DNA of 64,000 nucleotides from Streptomyces sp. CB09001 (GTDB lineage Bacteria; Actinomycetota; Actinomycetes; Streptomycetales; Streptomycetaceae), in contig NZ_CP026730.1 in NCBI RefSeq assembly GCF_003369795.1, positions 2,170,001 to 2,234,000 on the forward strand, given 5' to 3'. The notes under the pieces were generated by a model. It did not search any database. It saw nothing but the letters and a program-made list of their open reading frames with translations, and was not told the origin of the DNA. A program made the translations under genes and the position numbers. Each line of letters opens with the position of its first letter. Position 1 is the first letter of the stretch. Below, one piece after another: positions 26,459 to 34,773 of the stretch.

Positions 26459-26944
26459 CTACTGCTGCGGGTGGTGGGACGGGACCGGGGGAAGGTCGCC
26501 CGTCGTCTCGTAGGCCGTCAGCATGTCGATGCGGCGGATGTGGCGTTCGTCGCCGGAGAACGGGGTGCCGAGGAAGGTCTCGACGAACTTCGTCGCCTCC
26601 TCCTGCGTGTGCATGCGGGCGCCGACCGCGACGACGTTGGCGTCGTTGTGCTGGCGGCCGAGCGACGCCGTCTCCTCGCTCCAGGCCAGCGCCGCGCGCA
26701 CGCCCTTCACCTTGTTCGCCGCGATCTGCTCGCCGTTGCCGGAACCGCCGATCACGATGCCGAGGGCGTCGGGGTCGGCGGCCGTGCGCTCGGCGGCGCG
26801 CAGGCAGAAGGGCGGGTAGTCGTCCTGGGCGTCGTAGATGTGCGGACCGCAGTCGACGGGCTCGTGACCCGCCGCCGCGAGCCACTCGACGAGGTGGTTC
26901 TTGAGTTCGAAGCCCGCATGGTCCGAGCCGAGATACACGCGCAT
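26459..26944 (-). CDS. rpiB: Ribose-5-phosphate isomerase B
   Basis: A 161-residue RpiB/LacAB-family isomerase interconverting ribose-5-phosphate and ribulose-5-phosphate. MRVYLGSDHAGFELKNHL opens the Rossmann-like fold. GIVIGGSGNGEQIAANKVKG shows the actinobacterial variant in which the active-site Cys of the E. coli enzyme is replaced by Ser. HNDANVVAVGARM and a longer C-terminus complete the fold. It is divergent from the first amino-acid permease across 208 bp of unusually A+T-rich DNA. Confidence 0.94.
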   Translation of the reverse strand: MRVYLGSDHAGFELKNHLVEWLAAAGHEPVDCGPHIYDAQDDYPPFCLRAAERTAADPDALGIVIGGSGNGEQIAANKVKGVRAALAWSEETASLGRQHNDANVVAVGARMHTQEEATKFVETFLGTPFSGDERHIRRIDMLTAYETTGDLPPVPSHHPQQ

Positions 26945-27152
26945 GCGTCGAGTGTGACACGCGCGCCGGGCAGTGGACGCTTCGGGTCGCGACTGGAAAA
27001 ACGACTTGTGAAACTTTAAAAGCTCAGGAAAAGCTCAAGTAACGATCCGGATTCAAAGGTTCCTGAATTCGTTCGCCTCCGTTTCACTGGTCCGGCTCGT
27101 ACACCGCTCGTACGGGAAAGTGCTCGACCGGCGCAAAGGAAGACCTCCCCCC

Positions 27153-28598
27153 ATGACTTCGCAGCCGACCTTGACCAAGCCCGAGGAGGAGCCCGCGGGC
27201 CCCTCGCCATCCGGGTCCGGGCTTCAGGCCGGGCTCAAGAACCGCCATCTCTCGATGATCGCCATCGGCGGCGTCATCGGGGCCGGACTGTTCGTGGGTT
27301 CCAGTTCGGGAATCGCCACCGCGGGACCCGGCATCCTGCTCTCGTACGCTCTCGTCGGCACACTCGTGGTGCTGGTGATGCGGATGCTCGGGGAGATGTC
27401 GGCCGCCAACCCGACCTCGGGCTCCTTCTCCGCGCATGCCGACCGCGCGCTCGGCCCCTGGGCCGGCTTCTCCATCGGCTGGCTCTACTGGTTCTTCTGG
27501 GTCGTGGTGCTGGCCGTGGAGGCCACCGCCGGCGCCAAGATCCTGGAGGGGTGGATACCGGCCGTGCCCCAGTGGGGCTGGGCACTGCTCGTGATGATCG
27601 TGCTCACCGCCACCAACCTCGCCTCGGTCGGCTCCTACGGCGAGTTCGAGTTCTGGTTCGCCGGGATCAAGGTCGTCGCCATCGCCGCGTTCATCGTCGT
27701 CGGCGGACTGGCCGTCTTCGGGGTGCTGCCCGGCGTGGACAGCGACCGGGCGGGGCTCGGGAACCTGACCGAGCACGGCGGGTTCCTGCCGCACGGGGCC
27801 GGGGCCATTCTCACCGGCGTACTGCTCGTCGTCTTCTCGTTCATGGGCAGCGAGATCCCCACGCTCGCCGCCGGTGAGTCCGAGGATCCGCAGCGGGCCG
27901 TCACCAAGGCGACCAACAGCATCATCTGGCGCATCGCCGTCTTCTACCTCGGGTCCATCTTCGTCGTGGTGACGCTGCTGCCCTGGGACTCGCAGTCGAT
28001 CGTCGACCAGGGCTCCTACGTCGCCGCGCTGGACTCGCTCGGGATTGCGAACGCCGGCGAGATCATGAACTTCATCGTGCTGACGTCCGTGCTGTCCTGC
28101 CTGAACTCCGGGCTCTACACCGCTTCCCGCATGGCCTTCTCGCTCGGCCGGCGCGGGGACGCGCCGAAGGCGTTCGCCCGGACCACCCGGCGCGGGGTGC
28201 CGCAGACGGCGATCCTGTCGTCCGTCGTCTTCGGCTTCGTCGCGGTCTTCTTCAACTACAAGTTCCCCGACACGGTCTTCCTCTTCCTGCTCAACTCCTC
28301 GGGCGCCGTGGCCCTCTTCGTCTGGCTGGCCATCTGCTTCTCGCAGCTGCGCCTGCGGAAGATCATCCAGGCCGAGGCGCCGGAGAAGCTGGTGGTGCGG
28401 ATGTGGCTGTACCCGTACCTGACCTGGGCGGCCGCGGCGGTCATCGTCTTCGTGCTCGGGTACATGCTGACCGACACCGAGCACGACGGGCGCAGCACCG
28501 TGCTGCTGTCGCTGCTCGTCGCCGCGCTCGTCCTCGCCGTCGCCTTGGTGAAGCAGCGGATCACCGCGTCGCGGAAGGCCGCCGCCGCGAAGGGCTGA
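27153..28598 (+). CDS. Amino-acid permease, APC family (copy 1)
   Basis: A 481-residue transporter with twelve predicted membrane helices. The APC signature [20 protein letters not shown] opens helix 1, and ATAGPGILLSYALVGTLVVL and [20 protein letters not shown] are typical of the AroP/GABA-permease branch. Substrate cannot be set from sequence. I chose the ATG at 27153 (MTSQPTLTK) with AAGGAAG 11 nt upstream. It is closely similar along its length to the second permease at 29640, with bioY between the two. Confidence 0.9.
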   Translation: MTSQPTLTKPEEEPAGPSPSGSGLQAGLKNRHLSMIAIGGVIGAGLFVGSSSGIATAGPGILLSYALVGTLVVLVMRMLGEMSAANPTSGSFSAHADRALGPWAGFSIGWLYWFFWVVVLAVEATAGAKILEGWIPAVPQWGWALLVMIVLTATNLASVGSYGEFEFWFAGIKVVAIAAFIVVGGLAVFGVLPGVDSDRAGLGNLTEHGGFLPHGAGAILTGVLLVVFSFMGSEIPTLAAGESEDPQRAVTKATNSIIWRIAVFYLGSIFVVVTLLPWDSQSIVDQGSYVAALDSLGIANAGEIMNFIVLTSVLSCLNSGLYTASRMAFSLGRRGDAPKAFARTTRRGVPQTAILSSVVFGFVAVFFNYKFPDTVFLFLLNSSGAVALFVWLAICFSQLRLRKIIQAEAPEKLVVRMWLYPYLTWAAAAVIVFVLGYMLTDTEHDGRSTVLLSLLVAALVLAVALVKQRITASRKAAAAKG

Positions 28599-28613
28599 CC
28601 CCCCGCGGGGAAA

Positions 28614-28661
28614 CGGAAGAGGCTCGCCGGGGCGCTGTCGCGCTCCGGCGAGCCTCTTCCG
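28614..28661. terminator. Bidirectional 21-bp terminator
   Basis: Twenty-one-nt arms (28614-28634 and 28641-28661, one G-T pair) with a 6-nt loop lie between the convergent permease and bioY genes. Confidence 0.92.
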
Positions 28662-28678
28662 CGTGGGTCCGCGGCCGG

Positions 28679-29260
28679 TTACCGCTTGTCGACCAGCTTC
28701 CACGCGGTGGGCAGGACGCCCATCGCCAGCGCGGCCTTCACCGCGTCGCCGATCAGGAACGGGGTGAGACCGGCCGCGATCGCGGCGGTGAGGGACATGT
28801 CGGCGGCGAGGGCCAGGTACGGCACACCGACGGCGTAGATGATCGCCTCGCCGATCAGCATCGTGCCCGCGGTGCGCAGCACCGAGCGGTCGGCGCCGCG
28901 GCGGGCCAGGGCGCCGACGGCGGTGGCGGCGAGCAGCATGCCGAAGACGTAGCCGAGGGAGGGGGCGCCGGTGCCGGAGCCGCCTTCGGCGAACCACGGG
29001 ACGCCCGCCATGCCGACCAGGGCGTAGAGCGCGAGGGACAGCAGGCCGCGGCGGGCGCCGAGCGAGGTGCCGACGAGCAGGGCCGCGAAGGTCTGGCCGG
29101 TCACCGGCACCGGGGAGCCGGGCACGGGCACCGCGATCTGGGCCGCGACGCCGGTGAGTACGGCACCGCCCGCCACGAGCGCGACGTCCCGGACTCGGGA
29201 GGAGGGGATGAGGTCGGCGAGGACCTGCCCGGATCGGGCGGGGACGGCAGCGGTGCTCAT
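28679..29260 (-). CDS. bioY: Biotin transporter BioY
   Basis: A 193-residue integral membrane S-component of biotin uptake with about six helices. GSPVPVTGQTFAALLVGTSLG is the core BioY motif, followed by ALYALVGMAGVPWFAEGGSG and GYVFGMLLAA. No bioM or bioN energy-coupling genes are adjacent, so it works alone or with a distant ECF module. I chose the ATG at 29260 with GGAG 7 nt upstream. A TAGCGT at 29305-29310 (minus strand) could be its -10 box. Confidence 0.93.
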   Translation of the reverse strand: MSTAAVPARSGQVLADLIPSSRVRDVALVAGGAVLTGVAAQIAVPVPGSPVPVTGQTFAALLVGTSLGARRGLLSLALYALVGMAGVPWFAEGGSGTGAPSLGYVFGMLLAATAVGALARRGADRSVLRTAGTMLIGEAIIYAVGVPYLALAADMSLTAAIAAGLTPFLIGDAVKAALAMGVLPTAWKLVDKR

Positions 29261-29639
29261 GGGGACTCCGCGGTGGGGTGGTGTGGACATGTCGGGACAC
29301 CGCGACGCTATCCCAGCGGACGGGACCGATCACCAGCAGCGCCCGACAAAGGCCCGCTCATGGACTTGGTGGGCTCCCGACAAAGGGGGCGGGATACACC
29401 CGGACTCGGGTGAGACCGGTCACCCAGGGGGTGAGGCGGGTGTCACGCGGGTGCGGGAGTAAGCGGAATGCCGTATTCGGATGATCGCGTTCCGTATCCG
29501 GTCCGTCCGCATCGTGGGCCGCCGCTGTCGCCGGACGGCACGAGACCGGAAACTGTGGGCGCTTTTGCCCTGCCCAGCCCCACCACCCCCCACCACCCCC
29601 CACCTCCACCCGCCCCCCACGCATTGGACGAGCCGCTCC
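29261..29639. other. Divergent promoter region, bioY and second permease
   Basis: These 379 bp contain no credible gene. A near-palindrome CGGAATGCCGTATTCGG at 29465-29481 resembles a regulator site. C-rich tracts (CCCCACC repeats) stand just before the permease start. Confidence 0.5.
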
Positions 29640-31022
29640 ATGTCCAACAGCACCACCACCAAGGCGCCCCAGCCGGTGGACGCCTCCCTCTCCCACGGCC
29701 TCAAGCAGCGCCACCTGTCGATGATCGCCCTCGGCGGGGTGATCGGAGCCGGCCTGTTCGTCGGCTCCGGCGCCGGTATCGCCGCCGCGGGGCCCTCGAT
29801 CGTCGTCGCCTACACCGTCTCCGGTCTCCTCGTGATGCTGGTGATGCGGATGCTGGGCGAGATGTCCGCCGCGTATCCGTCCTCCGGCTCCTTCTCCGCG
29901 CACGCCGAGCGGGCGATCGGCCCCTGGGCCGGTTTCACCGCGGGCTGGGCGTTCTGGGTGCTGCTGTGCACCGCCGTCGGCCTCGAGGGCATCGGCGCGG
30001 CGCAGATCGTGCACGGCTGGCTGCCGGGCACGCCCGAATGGGCGTGGGTGGCGCTGTTCATGGTGGTGTTCTGCGGGACGAACCTGGCCGCCGTGAAGAA
30101 CTTCGGCGAGTTCGAGTTCTGGTTCGCGGCGCTCAAGGTCGGCGCGATCTCGCTGTTCCTGGTGCTCGGCGTGCTGGCGATCTGCGGGATGCTGCCGGGC
30201 ACCGACTCCCCCGGCACCTCCCACCTGGGCGACTTCCTGCCCCACGGCGGCAACGGCCTGATCATCGGCCTGCTCGCCTCGGTGTTCGCCTACGGCGGCC
30301 TGGAGACGGTGACCATCGCGGCGGCCGAGTCGGAGAACCCGGTCAGGGGCGTGGCGAGCGCCGTGCGGACCGCGATGTGGCGCATCGCGCTGTTCTACAT
30401 CGGCTCGATGGCGGTCATCGTCACCCTGGTCCCGTGGGACTCCCCCGAGGTCGTCGAGAAGGGCCCGTACGTCGCGGCCCTCGACGAGCTGGGCATCCCG
30501 GGCGCCGGGCAGCTCATGAACATCGTGGTGCTGGTGGCGCTGCTGAGCGCGATGAACGCCAACATCTACGGGGCCTCACGCATCGGCTACTCGCTGGTCG
30601 AGCGGGGGCAGGGACCGAGGGTGCTGGGCCGGGTGTCGGGCGGGGTGCCGCGGGTCGCGGTACTCGTCTCCTCCCTCTTCGGCTTCGGCTGCGTGCTGCT
30701 CAGCTACTGGCGGCCGGACGACGTCTTCTCCTGGCTGCTGAACATGATCGGCGCGGTCATCCTGGTCGTCTGGATCTTCATCGCCGCCGCGCAGCTGCGG
30801 CTGCGCCGCAGGCTGGAGCAGGAAGCGCCCGAGAAGCTGGTCGTGCGCATGTGGGGCTTCCCGTGGCTGACCTGGGTGGCGCTGGCGGGCATGGCCGCGG
30901 TGTTCGTCCTGATGGCCCGCGAGCCGGACACGCGGGTGCAGCTGTACTCGACCGGCGGGATGACGCTGGTCCTGGCGGCCGTCGGCTACGCCCGGCAGCG
31001 GCGGGGCGCGGCTCGCGGATAG
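29640..31022 (+). CDS. Amino-acid permease, APC family (copy 2)
   Basis: A 460-residue APC transporter with twelve helices that parallels the first permease block for block: [55 protein letters not shown] and [16 protein letters not shown]. The start [11 protein letters not shown] has a GGACGAG nearby. The pair probably arose by duplication and may differ in substrate or regulation. It ends in a strong hairpin before sodF. Confidence 0.9.
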   Translation: MSNSTTTKAPQPVDASLSHGLKQRHLSMIALGGVIGAGLFVGSGAGIAAAGPSIVVAYTVSGLLVMLVMRMLGEMSAAYPSSGSFSAHAERAIGPWAGFTAGWAFWVLLCTAVGLEGIGAAQIVHGWLPGTPEWAWVALFMVVFCGTNLAAVKNFGEFEFWFAALKVGAISLFLVLGVLAICGMLPGTDSPGTSHLGDFLPHGGNGLIIGLLASVFAYGGLETVTIAAAESENPVRGVASAVRTAMWRIALFYIGSMAVIVTLVPWDSPEVVEKGPYVAALDELGIPGAGQLMNIVVLVALLSAMNANIYGASRIGYSLVERGQGPRVLGRVSGGVPRVAVLVSSLFGFGCVLLSYWRPDDVFSWLLNMIGAVILVVWIFIAAAQLRLRRRLEQEAPEKLVVRMWGFPWLTWVALAGMAAVFVLMAREPDTRVQLYSTGGMTLVLAAVGYARQRRGAARG

Positions 31023-31046
31023 GGACCCGTCCGGCGCATCTCCCCG

Positions 31047-31076
31047 GGGCCCCCGCACCAAGACGTGCGGGGGCCC
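31047..31076 (+). terminator. 12-bp terminator of the second permease
   Basis: Arms GGGCCCCCGCAC (31047-31058) and its complement (31065-31076) are perfect and followed by TTTC. Confidence 0.9.
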
Positions 31077-31136
31077 TTTCGTATGCGCCGGCTTCGCCCC
31101 TCCACCCCTCCCGGGCCTCTTGCTGCTAGCGTGCAC

Positions 31137-31153
31137 TTGCAAGCCTTTTGCAA
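31137..31153. promoter_or_regulatory. Nur box in the sodF promoter
   Basis: TTGCAA-GCCTT-TTGCAA matches the published Nur operator layout (TTGC..-N5-..GCAA). Nur, the nickel-loaded Fur homologue, represses sodF in Streptomyces. A TAGCGT at 31127-31132 just upstream can act as the -10 box, which puts the operator over the transcription start. Confidence 0.88.
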
Positions 31154-31176
31154 TAAGAGGTCGGAGGGGATCCGCC

Positions 31177-31818
31177 ATGTCCGTCTACACGCTTCCTGAA
31201 CTGCCGTACGACTACTCCGCGCTGGCTCCCGTGATCAGTCCCGAGATCATCGAGCTGCACCACGACAAGCACCACGCCGCGTACGTCAAGGGCGCCAACG
31301 ACACGCTGGAGCAGCTCGCCGAGGCGCGGGACAAGGAGACGTGGGGCTCGATCAACGGCCTGGAGAAGAACCTGGCCTTCCACCTCTCCGGCCACATCCT
31401 GCACTCGATCTACTGGCACAACATGACCGGTGACGGCGGCGGCGAGCCGCTGGACCAGGACGGCGTGGGCGAGCTGGCCGACGCGATCGCGGAGTCCTTC
31501 GGCTCCTTCGCCGGCTTCCGGGCGCAGCTCACCAAGGCCGCCGCGACCACCCAGGGCTCGGGCTGGGGCGTGCTGGCCCACGAGCCGCTGAGCGGCCGGC
31601 TGATCGTCGAGCAGATCTACGACCACCAGGGCAACGTCGGCCAGGGCTCCACCCCGATCCTGGTCTTCGACGCCTGGGAGCACGCCTTCTACCTCCAGTA
31701 CAAGAACCAGAAGGTCGACTTCATCGACGCCATGTGGGCCGTCGTCAACTGGCAGGACGTGGCCAGGCGCTACGAGGCCGCCAAGTCCCGCACCGACAGG
31801 CTGCTGCTGGCTCCCTGA
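31177..31818 (+). CDS. sodF: Iron (Fe/Zn) superoxide dismutase
   Basis: A 213-residue Fe/Mn-type superoxide dismutase. The metal ligands are His28 (ELHHDKHH), His76 (LHSIYW), Asp165 and His169 (FDAWEHAFY). The start at 31177 ([13 protein letters not shown]) is the conserved one and has GGAGGGG upstream. In Streptomyces sodF is repressed by Ni-Nur and replaced by nickel SodN when nickel is available; the Nur box found here supports that control. Confidence 0.95.
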   Translation: MSVYTLPELPYDYSALAPVISPEIIELHHDKHHAAYVKGANDTLEQLAEARDKETWGSINGLEKNLAFHLSGHILHSIYWHNMTGDGGGEPLDQDGVGELADAIAESFGSFAGFRAQLTKAAATTQGSGWGVLAHEPLSGRLIVEQIYDHQGNVGQGSTPILVFDAWEHAFYLQYKNQKVDFIDAMWAVVNWQDVARRYEAAKSRTDRLLLAP

Positions 31819-31880
31819 GCCCGCCGAGTCGTCCTGCCTCGTGATCGTCTTCTCAACCTTCACCGGGCAGGCGGAATGAG

Positions 31881-31917
31881 GAAGGCCCCCGCGAGGACGT
31901 GACTCGCGGGGGCCTTC
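31881..31917 (+). terminator. 15-bp terminator of sodF
   Basis: Perfect arms 31881-31895 and 31903-31917 (GAAGGCCCCCGCGAG and complement) enclose a 7-nt loop. Confidence 0.92.
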
Positions 31918-31931
31918 TGTCATGTCCGGCG

Positions 31932-31997
31932 GTGCTCTCCGTCTCACCCGTCGGTGCCCTCCGTCTCGCCCGTCGGTGTCCTCCGTCTCGCCCGTCG
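31932..31997. repeat. 22-bp tandem repeat, three copies
   Basis: Units at 31932, 31954 and 31976 share CTCCGTCTCRCCCGTCG with one or two changes. They lie just upstream of the leader-ORF promoter at 32030. Confidence 0.88.
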
Positions 31998-32042
31998 GTC
32001 GCCGTCTGGGCAGGGCGGTGGCGTTTTGCTAGCTTCGAACAC

Positions 32043-32135
32043 ATGGTTGCCCAGGCCCGGAACTTCACGTCGCGTCGCTATGTCGACCTGCGACGCCAGG
32101 GCACCGCCACCTGTCGCCGTCCTCGCGTGAGCTGA
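32043..32135 (+). CDS. Putative Cys-containing leader peptide (leaderless sORF 1)
   Basis: A 30-codon ORF, MVAQARNFTSRRYVDLRRQG followed by TATCRRPRVS. The RRYVDLRR...CR pattern fits the short Streptomyces leader peptides (RRHVDLxR...C) that precede sulfur-metabolism genes. TAGCTT ends 7 nt before the ATG, the usual -10 spacing for a leaderless transcript. The stop codon is followed after one base by an 8-bp hairpin. The next gene is the ROK regulator, with the organosulfur transport genes beyond it. A role in cysteine- or translation-dependent attenuation is inferred. Confidence 0.65.
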   Translation: MVAQARNFTSRRYVDLRRQGTATCRRPRVS

Positions 32136-32136
32136 C

Positions 32137-32160
32137 GGGGCACCACCACACGGGTGCCCC
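32137..32160 (+). promoter_or_regulatory. Hairpin just after leader ORF 1 (attenuator candidate)
   Basis: Arms GGGGCACC (32137-32144) and GGTGCCCC (32153-32160) pair perfectly around an 8-nt loop. The hairpin starts one base after the leader stop codon, so a ribosome at the stop would cover it. Confidence 0.6.
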
Positions 32161-32266
32161 CGGCGAACGAGTCAACAGATCCGTGAGGCGGGCGGGGTGG
32201 ACCCGGCGCGCCTCCGTCCGTTCAGACGGCGCAGTGTCGGACCCGTTCCGGAGGAGACCCACCCCC

Positions 32267-33466
32267 ATGCCCCGTACCGCGGCAACCCTGATCGCTTCCC
32301 CCGTGCCCCGCGGCGCCGACCGCGACCGGCGGCGGGCCACCGCCGGTGTGGTGCTGCGTTCCGTGCTGGAGCACGGGCCCGTGGCGCGCAGCACCATCGC
32401 CCGGCTGACCGGACTGTCCCCGGCGTCCGTGACGGACTACTGCGCCCGCTTCACCCGGCTCGGGCTGGTCCGCGAGGCCGAGCCGCCCCGGCGGTCCAAG
32501 GGCGTGGGCCGTCCGCACGTGCCCCTGGACCTCGACGACTCGCGGTTCGTCGTCGGCGGGATGCACGTGGCCGTCCCCCACACCACGGTCACGCTGCTCG
32601 ATCTGCGCGGCCGGGTGGTGCGGCAGCGGGAGCTGAAGCACGAGCGCACCGATCCGCGGTGGGTGCTGCCCCGCGCGGCGCAGGCGCTGGCGGCGCTGCT
32701 GGCCGAGGTCCGCGACGCCCGGCCGCTCGGGGTGGGGCTCGCGGCCGGCGGCTGGGTCGACCGGGACTCCGGCGTGATCGTCGAGCACGGACTGCTGGGC
32801 TGGCGGGACGTGCCGGTACGGGAGGTGCTCGGCGCGCACACCGGGCTGCCGGTCCACGTCGACGGACACGCACGGGCGTTGGTCAACGGTGAGCGGCTCT
32901 TCGGGCGGGCGCGGGGCAGCGGGAGCGTACTGCACCTGTTCGTCGGCAACGTGGTCGACGCGGCCTTCGCCACCCACGACGAGGTGCACCACGGGCCGCG
33001 TTCGCAGGCGGGCGCGATCGCGCATCTGCCGGTGCCGGGCGGCAGCGAGCCGTGCGCGTGCGGGCGTACCGGCTGCCTCCAGGCGGAGTTGGGCGAGCGC
33101 ACCCTGTGCCGCCGGGCCCGTGCGGCCGGGATCACCGACGGGACCAATCCGCGGCACGTGCTCGCCGCGGCGAACGCCGGTGACCCGGTGGCCGCCGCGC
33201 TGCTGCTGGAGCGGTCGCGGGCCACCGGGCGGGCGGTGGGCCTGCTGGCGGACGTCCTCAACCCGGAGACGGTGGTGGTGACCGAGATCGGCGCCATGCA
33301 TCGCACGGACTGCCTGGCGGCGTTGCGGGAGGCGGCCGGCACGGAACGCGCGGCGGCCGTCTTCCCGACGAGCTTTCCCGAATCCGTGCTGGCCGTCGCG
33401 GGCGGCTCGGTCGTCCTGGACGTGCTGTACCGGGATCCGTTGGGCACTTCACCTGAGGCTAATTAA
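32267..33466 (+). CDS. ROK-family transcriptional regulator
   Basis: A 399-residue protein. The N-terminal winged helix (GVVLRSVLEHGPVARSTIAR then LTGLSPASVTDYCARF) is followed by a ROK domain. The ROK zinc site appears as CACGRTGCLQAE, so this is a regulator rather than an orphan kinase. ROK regulators usually sense sugars, so its place beside organosulfur genes is unusual; it may respond to a sulfonated or sulfated sugar. GGAGGAG lies 11 nt before the ATG. A 237-bp gap containing leader ORF 2 separates it from the ABC genes. Confidence 0.85.
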   Translation: MPRTAATLIASPVPRGADRDRRRATAGVVLRSVLEHGPVARSTIARLTGLSPASVTDYCARFTRLGLVREAEPPRRSKGVGRPHVPLDLDDSRFVVGGMHVAVPHTTVTLLDLRGRVVRQRELKHERTDPRWVLPRAAQALAALLAEVRDARPLGVGLAAGGWVDRDSGVIVEHGLLGWRDVPVREVLGAHTGLPVHVDGHARALVNGERLFGRARGSGSVLHLFVGNVVDAAFATHDEVHHGPRSQAGAIAHLPVPGGSEPCACGRTGCLQAELGERTLCRRARAAGITDGTNPRHVLAAANAGDPVAAALLLERSRATGRAVGLLADVLNPETVVVTEIGAMHRTDCLAALREAAGTERAAAVFPTSFPESVLAVAGGSVVLDVLYRDPLGTSPEAN

Positions 33467-33483
33467 TTCAGCGTCTCGGAATG

Positions 33484-33513
33484 TTGACACGGATCACCGA
33501 TGACCGGAAGCAT
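33484..33513 (+). promoter_or_regulatory. Promoter of leader ORF 2
   Basis: A perfect -35 box TTGACA (33484-33489), an 18-bp spacer and AAGCAT at 33508-33513 lie 7 nt before the ATG at 33521. The start codon would coincide with the transcription start, giving a leaderless message. Confidence 0.55.
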
Positions 33514-33520
33514 TCATCTC

Positions 33521-33547
33521 ATGAGCTGTCGCACCTTCTGTTGCTGA
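33521..33547 (+). CDS. Cys-rich micro-ORF MSCRTFCC (leader ORF 2)
   Basis: Nine codons ATG-AGC-TGT-CGC-ACC-TTC-TGT-TGC-TGA encode three cysteines in eight residues, two of them immediately before the stop. It is too short for routine annotation. It stands 156 bp upstream of the sulfonate-type binding-protein gene and is followed 7 nt later by a G+C-only hairpin. This is the expected shape of a cysteine-responsive leader like the poly-Cys sORFs reported in mycobacteria. Translation is inferred only. Confidence 0.55.
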   Translation: MSCRTFCC

Positions 33548-33554
33548 CGCCCCG

Positions 33555-33571
33555 GCGCGCCCGGAGCGCGC
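33555..33571 (+). promoter_or_regulatory. G+C hairpin after leader ORF 2
   Basis: GCGCGC (33555-33560), CCGGA, GCGCGC (33566-33571) form a 6-bp stem with a 5-nt loop, 7 nt after the micro-ORF stop. It is a candidate attenuator or anti-ribosome-site structure. Confidence 0.45.
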
Positions 33572-33703
33572 ATCCCGCTGCGTGAATTCCCTTTTCCGTC
33601 ACCGGAATTCCGCATGCCTCACTGCCTGGCACCGCCTTGCCGTGCCGTTCTGTTTTCCCCGACGCCGCCGTGCCCCGTCCGTATGAGATCAGGGAGTTCT
33701 CCC

Positions 33704-34768
33704 ATGCCCTCTCCGCCTGCCACAGGCATTGACCGACGCCTCTTCCTCACCTCGCTGATCGGCGCTTCGGCGGCCGTCGCCGGGCTCGGCGGCTGCGCCG
33801 GCGGCAGTGCCGCCGCCGAGACGAAGGGTGCCTCCACCGCTCCGCTCTCCGACACGGTGCCCGAGGGCACCAGTCTGAAGATCTCCTCTTATCAGAACAC
33901 TCAGCAAATCCAGTTCGAACTGGCCCGGCTCACGGTTCCGTTCAAGGTGTCGGACTGGCTGAACATCGGTGCGGGACCCGACGTCATCAACGCCTTCCGG
34001 GCGGACTCCCTGGACCTGGCCAACAATGCCGGCATTCCGCCGATCCAGGCCTACTACCAGGGTTTCAGGGCGAGGATCGTCGCCGTCAACCTCACCCGTA
34101 AACCGAACTACCTGTTCGCGACGAAGCCCGGCAGCGACATTCGCACCCCGGCCGACTTCGAGGGCAGGAAGCTGGCCTTCTCGCAGGGGCAGGCGCAGGG
34201 CGTCGTGCTGCTGCGGGCGCTGAAGAAGGCGGGACTCGCCCACGACCAGGTCGAACTGGTGCCGTTGACCAGCAACCAGTTCCTGACCGCGCTCCAGTCC
34301 GGGCAGGTGGACGTCGCCCCGCTCGCCAACAGCCAGGCCCCCGCCTATCTGAACCAGTACGGGTCCAAGGGCGCACACACCATCGAGACCGACGTGGTCG
34401 ACCTGCTCAGCCTGCTGTGGGCGCCGCAGTCCGTACTGAACGATCCCGCCAAGGCCGCCGCCGTCGCCGCCTACATCCCGCAGTGGGTCAAGGGCCTCGT
34501 CTGGACGTGGGAGCACCCGGACCGGTGGAACGAGGAGTACTACGTCAAGACCCAGAACCTGACCCTCGCGCAGGCGCGGGCCGTCACCGAGCTGGCCAAC
34601 AAGCCGCTGTTCCCGCCGAGCTGGGACGAGGCGATCAGGTGGGAGCAGGAGACGGCGGATCTGCTGGCGGAGGGCGGCTTCGTGAAGGAGTTCGACGTGA
34701 CGCAGCTCTTCGACCGTCGCTTCGAGGCCATCGCGGCACGGGCCGCGACGGCGGAGTACCGGAGGTGA
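33704..34768 (+). CDS. Sulfonate/nitrate-type ABC substrate-binding lipoprotein
   Basis: A 354-residue periplasmic-binding-type protein. The signal peptide has a twin-arginine motif (DRRLFLTSLIGASAAVAG) and a lipobox, LGGC, so it is probably exported folded and then lipidated. The mature part (DVINAFRADSLDLANNAGIP, TPADFEGRKLAFSQGQAQG, LTSNQFLTALQSGQVDVAPL) is the SsuA/TauA/NrtA fold that binds alkanesulfonates or related anions. The ATG at 33704 has GGGAG 8 nt upstream. The permease gene starts 5 bp after the stop. Confidence 0.9.
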   Translation: MPSPPATGIDRRLFLTSLIGASAAVAGLGGCAGGSAAAETKGASTAPLSDTVPEGTSLKISSYQNTQQIQFELARLTVPFKVSDWLNIGAGPDVINAFRADSLDLANNAGIPPIQAYYQGFRARIVAVNLTRKPNYLFATKPGSDIRTPADFEGRKLAFSQGQAQGVVLLRALKKAGLAHDQVELVPLTSNQFLTALQSGQVDVAPLANSQAPAYLNQYGSKGAHTIETDVVDLLSLLWAPQSVLNDPAKAAAVAAYIPQWVKGLVWTWEHPDRWNEEYYVKTQNLTLAQARAVTELANKPLFPPSWDEAIRWEQETADLLAEGGFVKEFDVTQLFDRRFEAIAARAATAEYRR

Positions 34769-34773
34769 GCGCC

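Noticed and set aside
33584..33610. GAATTCC...GGAATTC inverted repeat before the ABC operon as an operator
   Set aside because: A 7-bp dyad with a 13-bp spacer is weak and matches no family I know; not strong enough to annotate.
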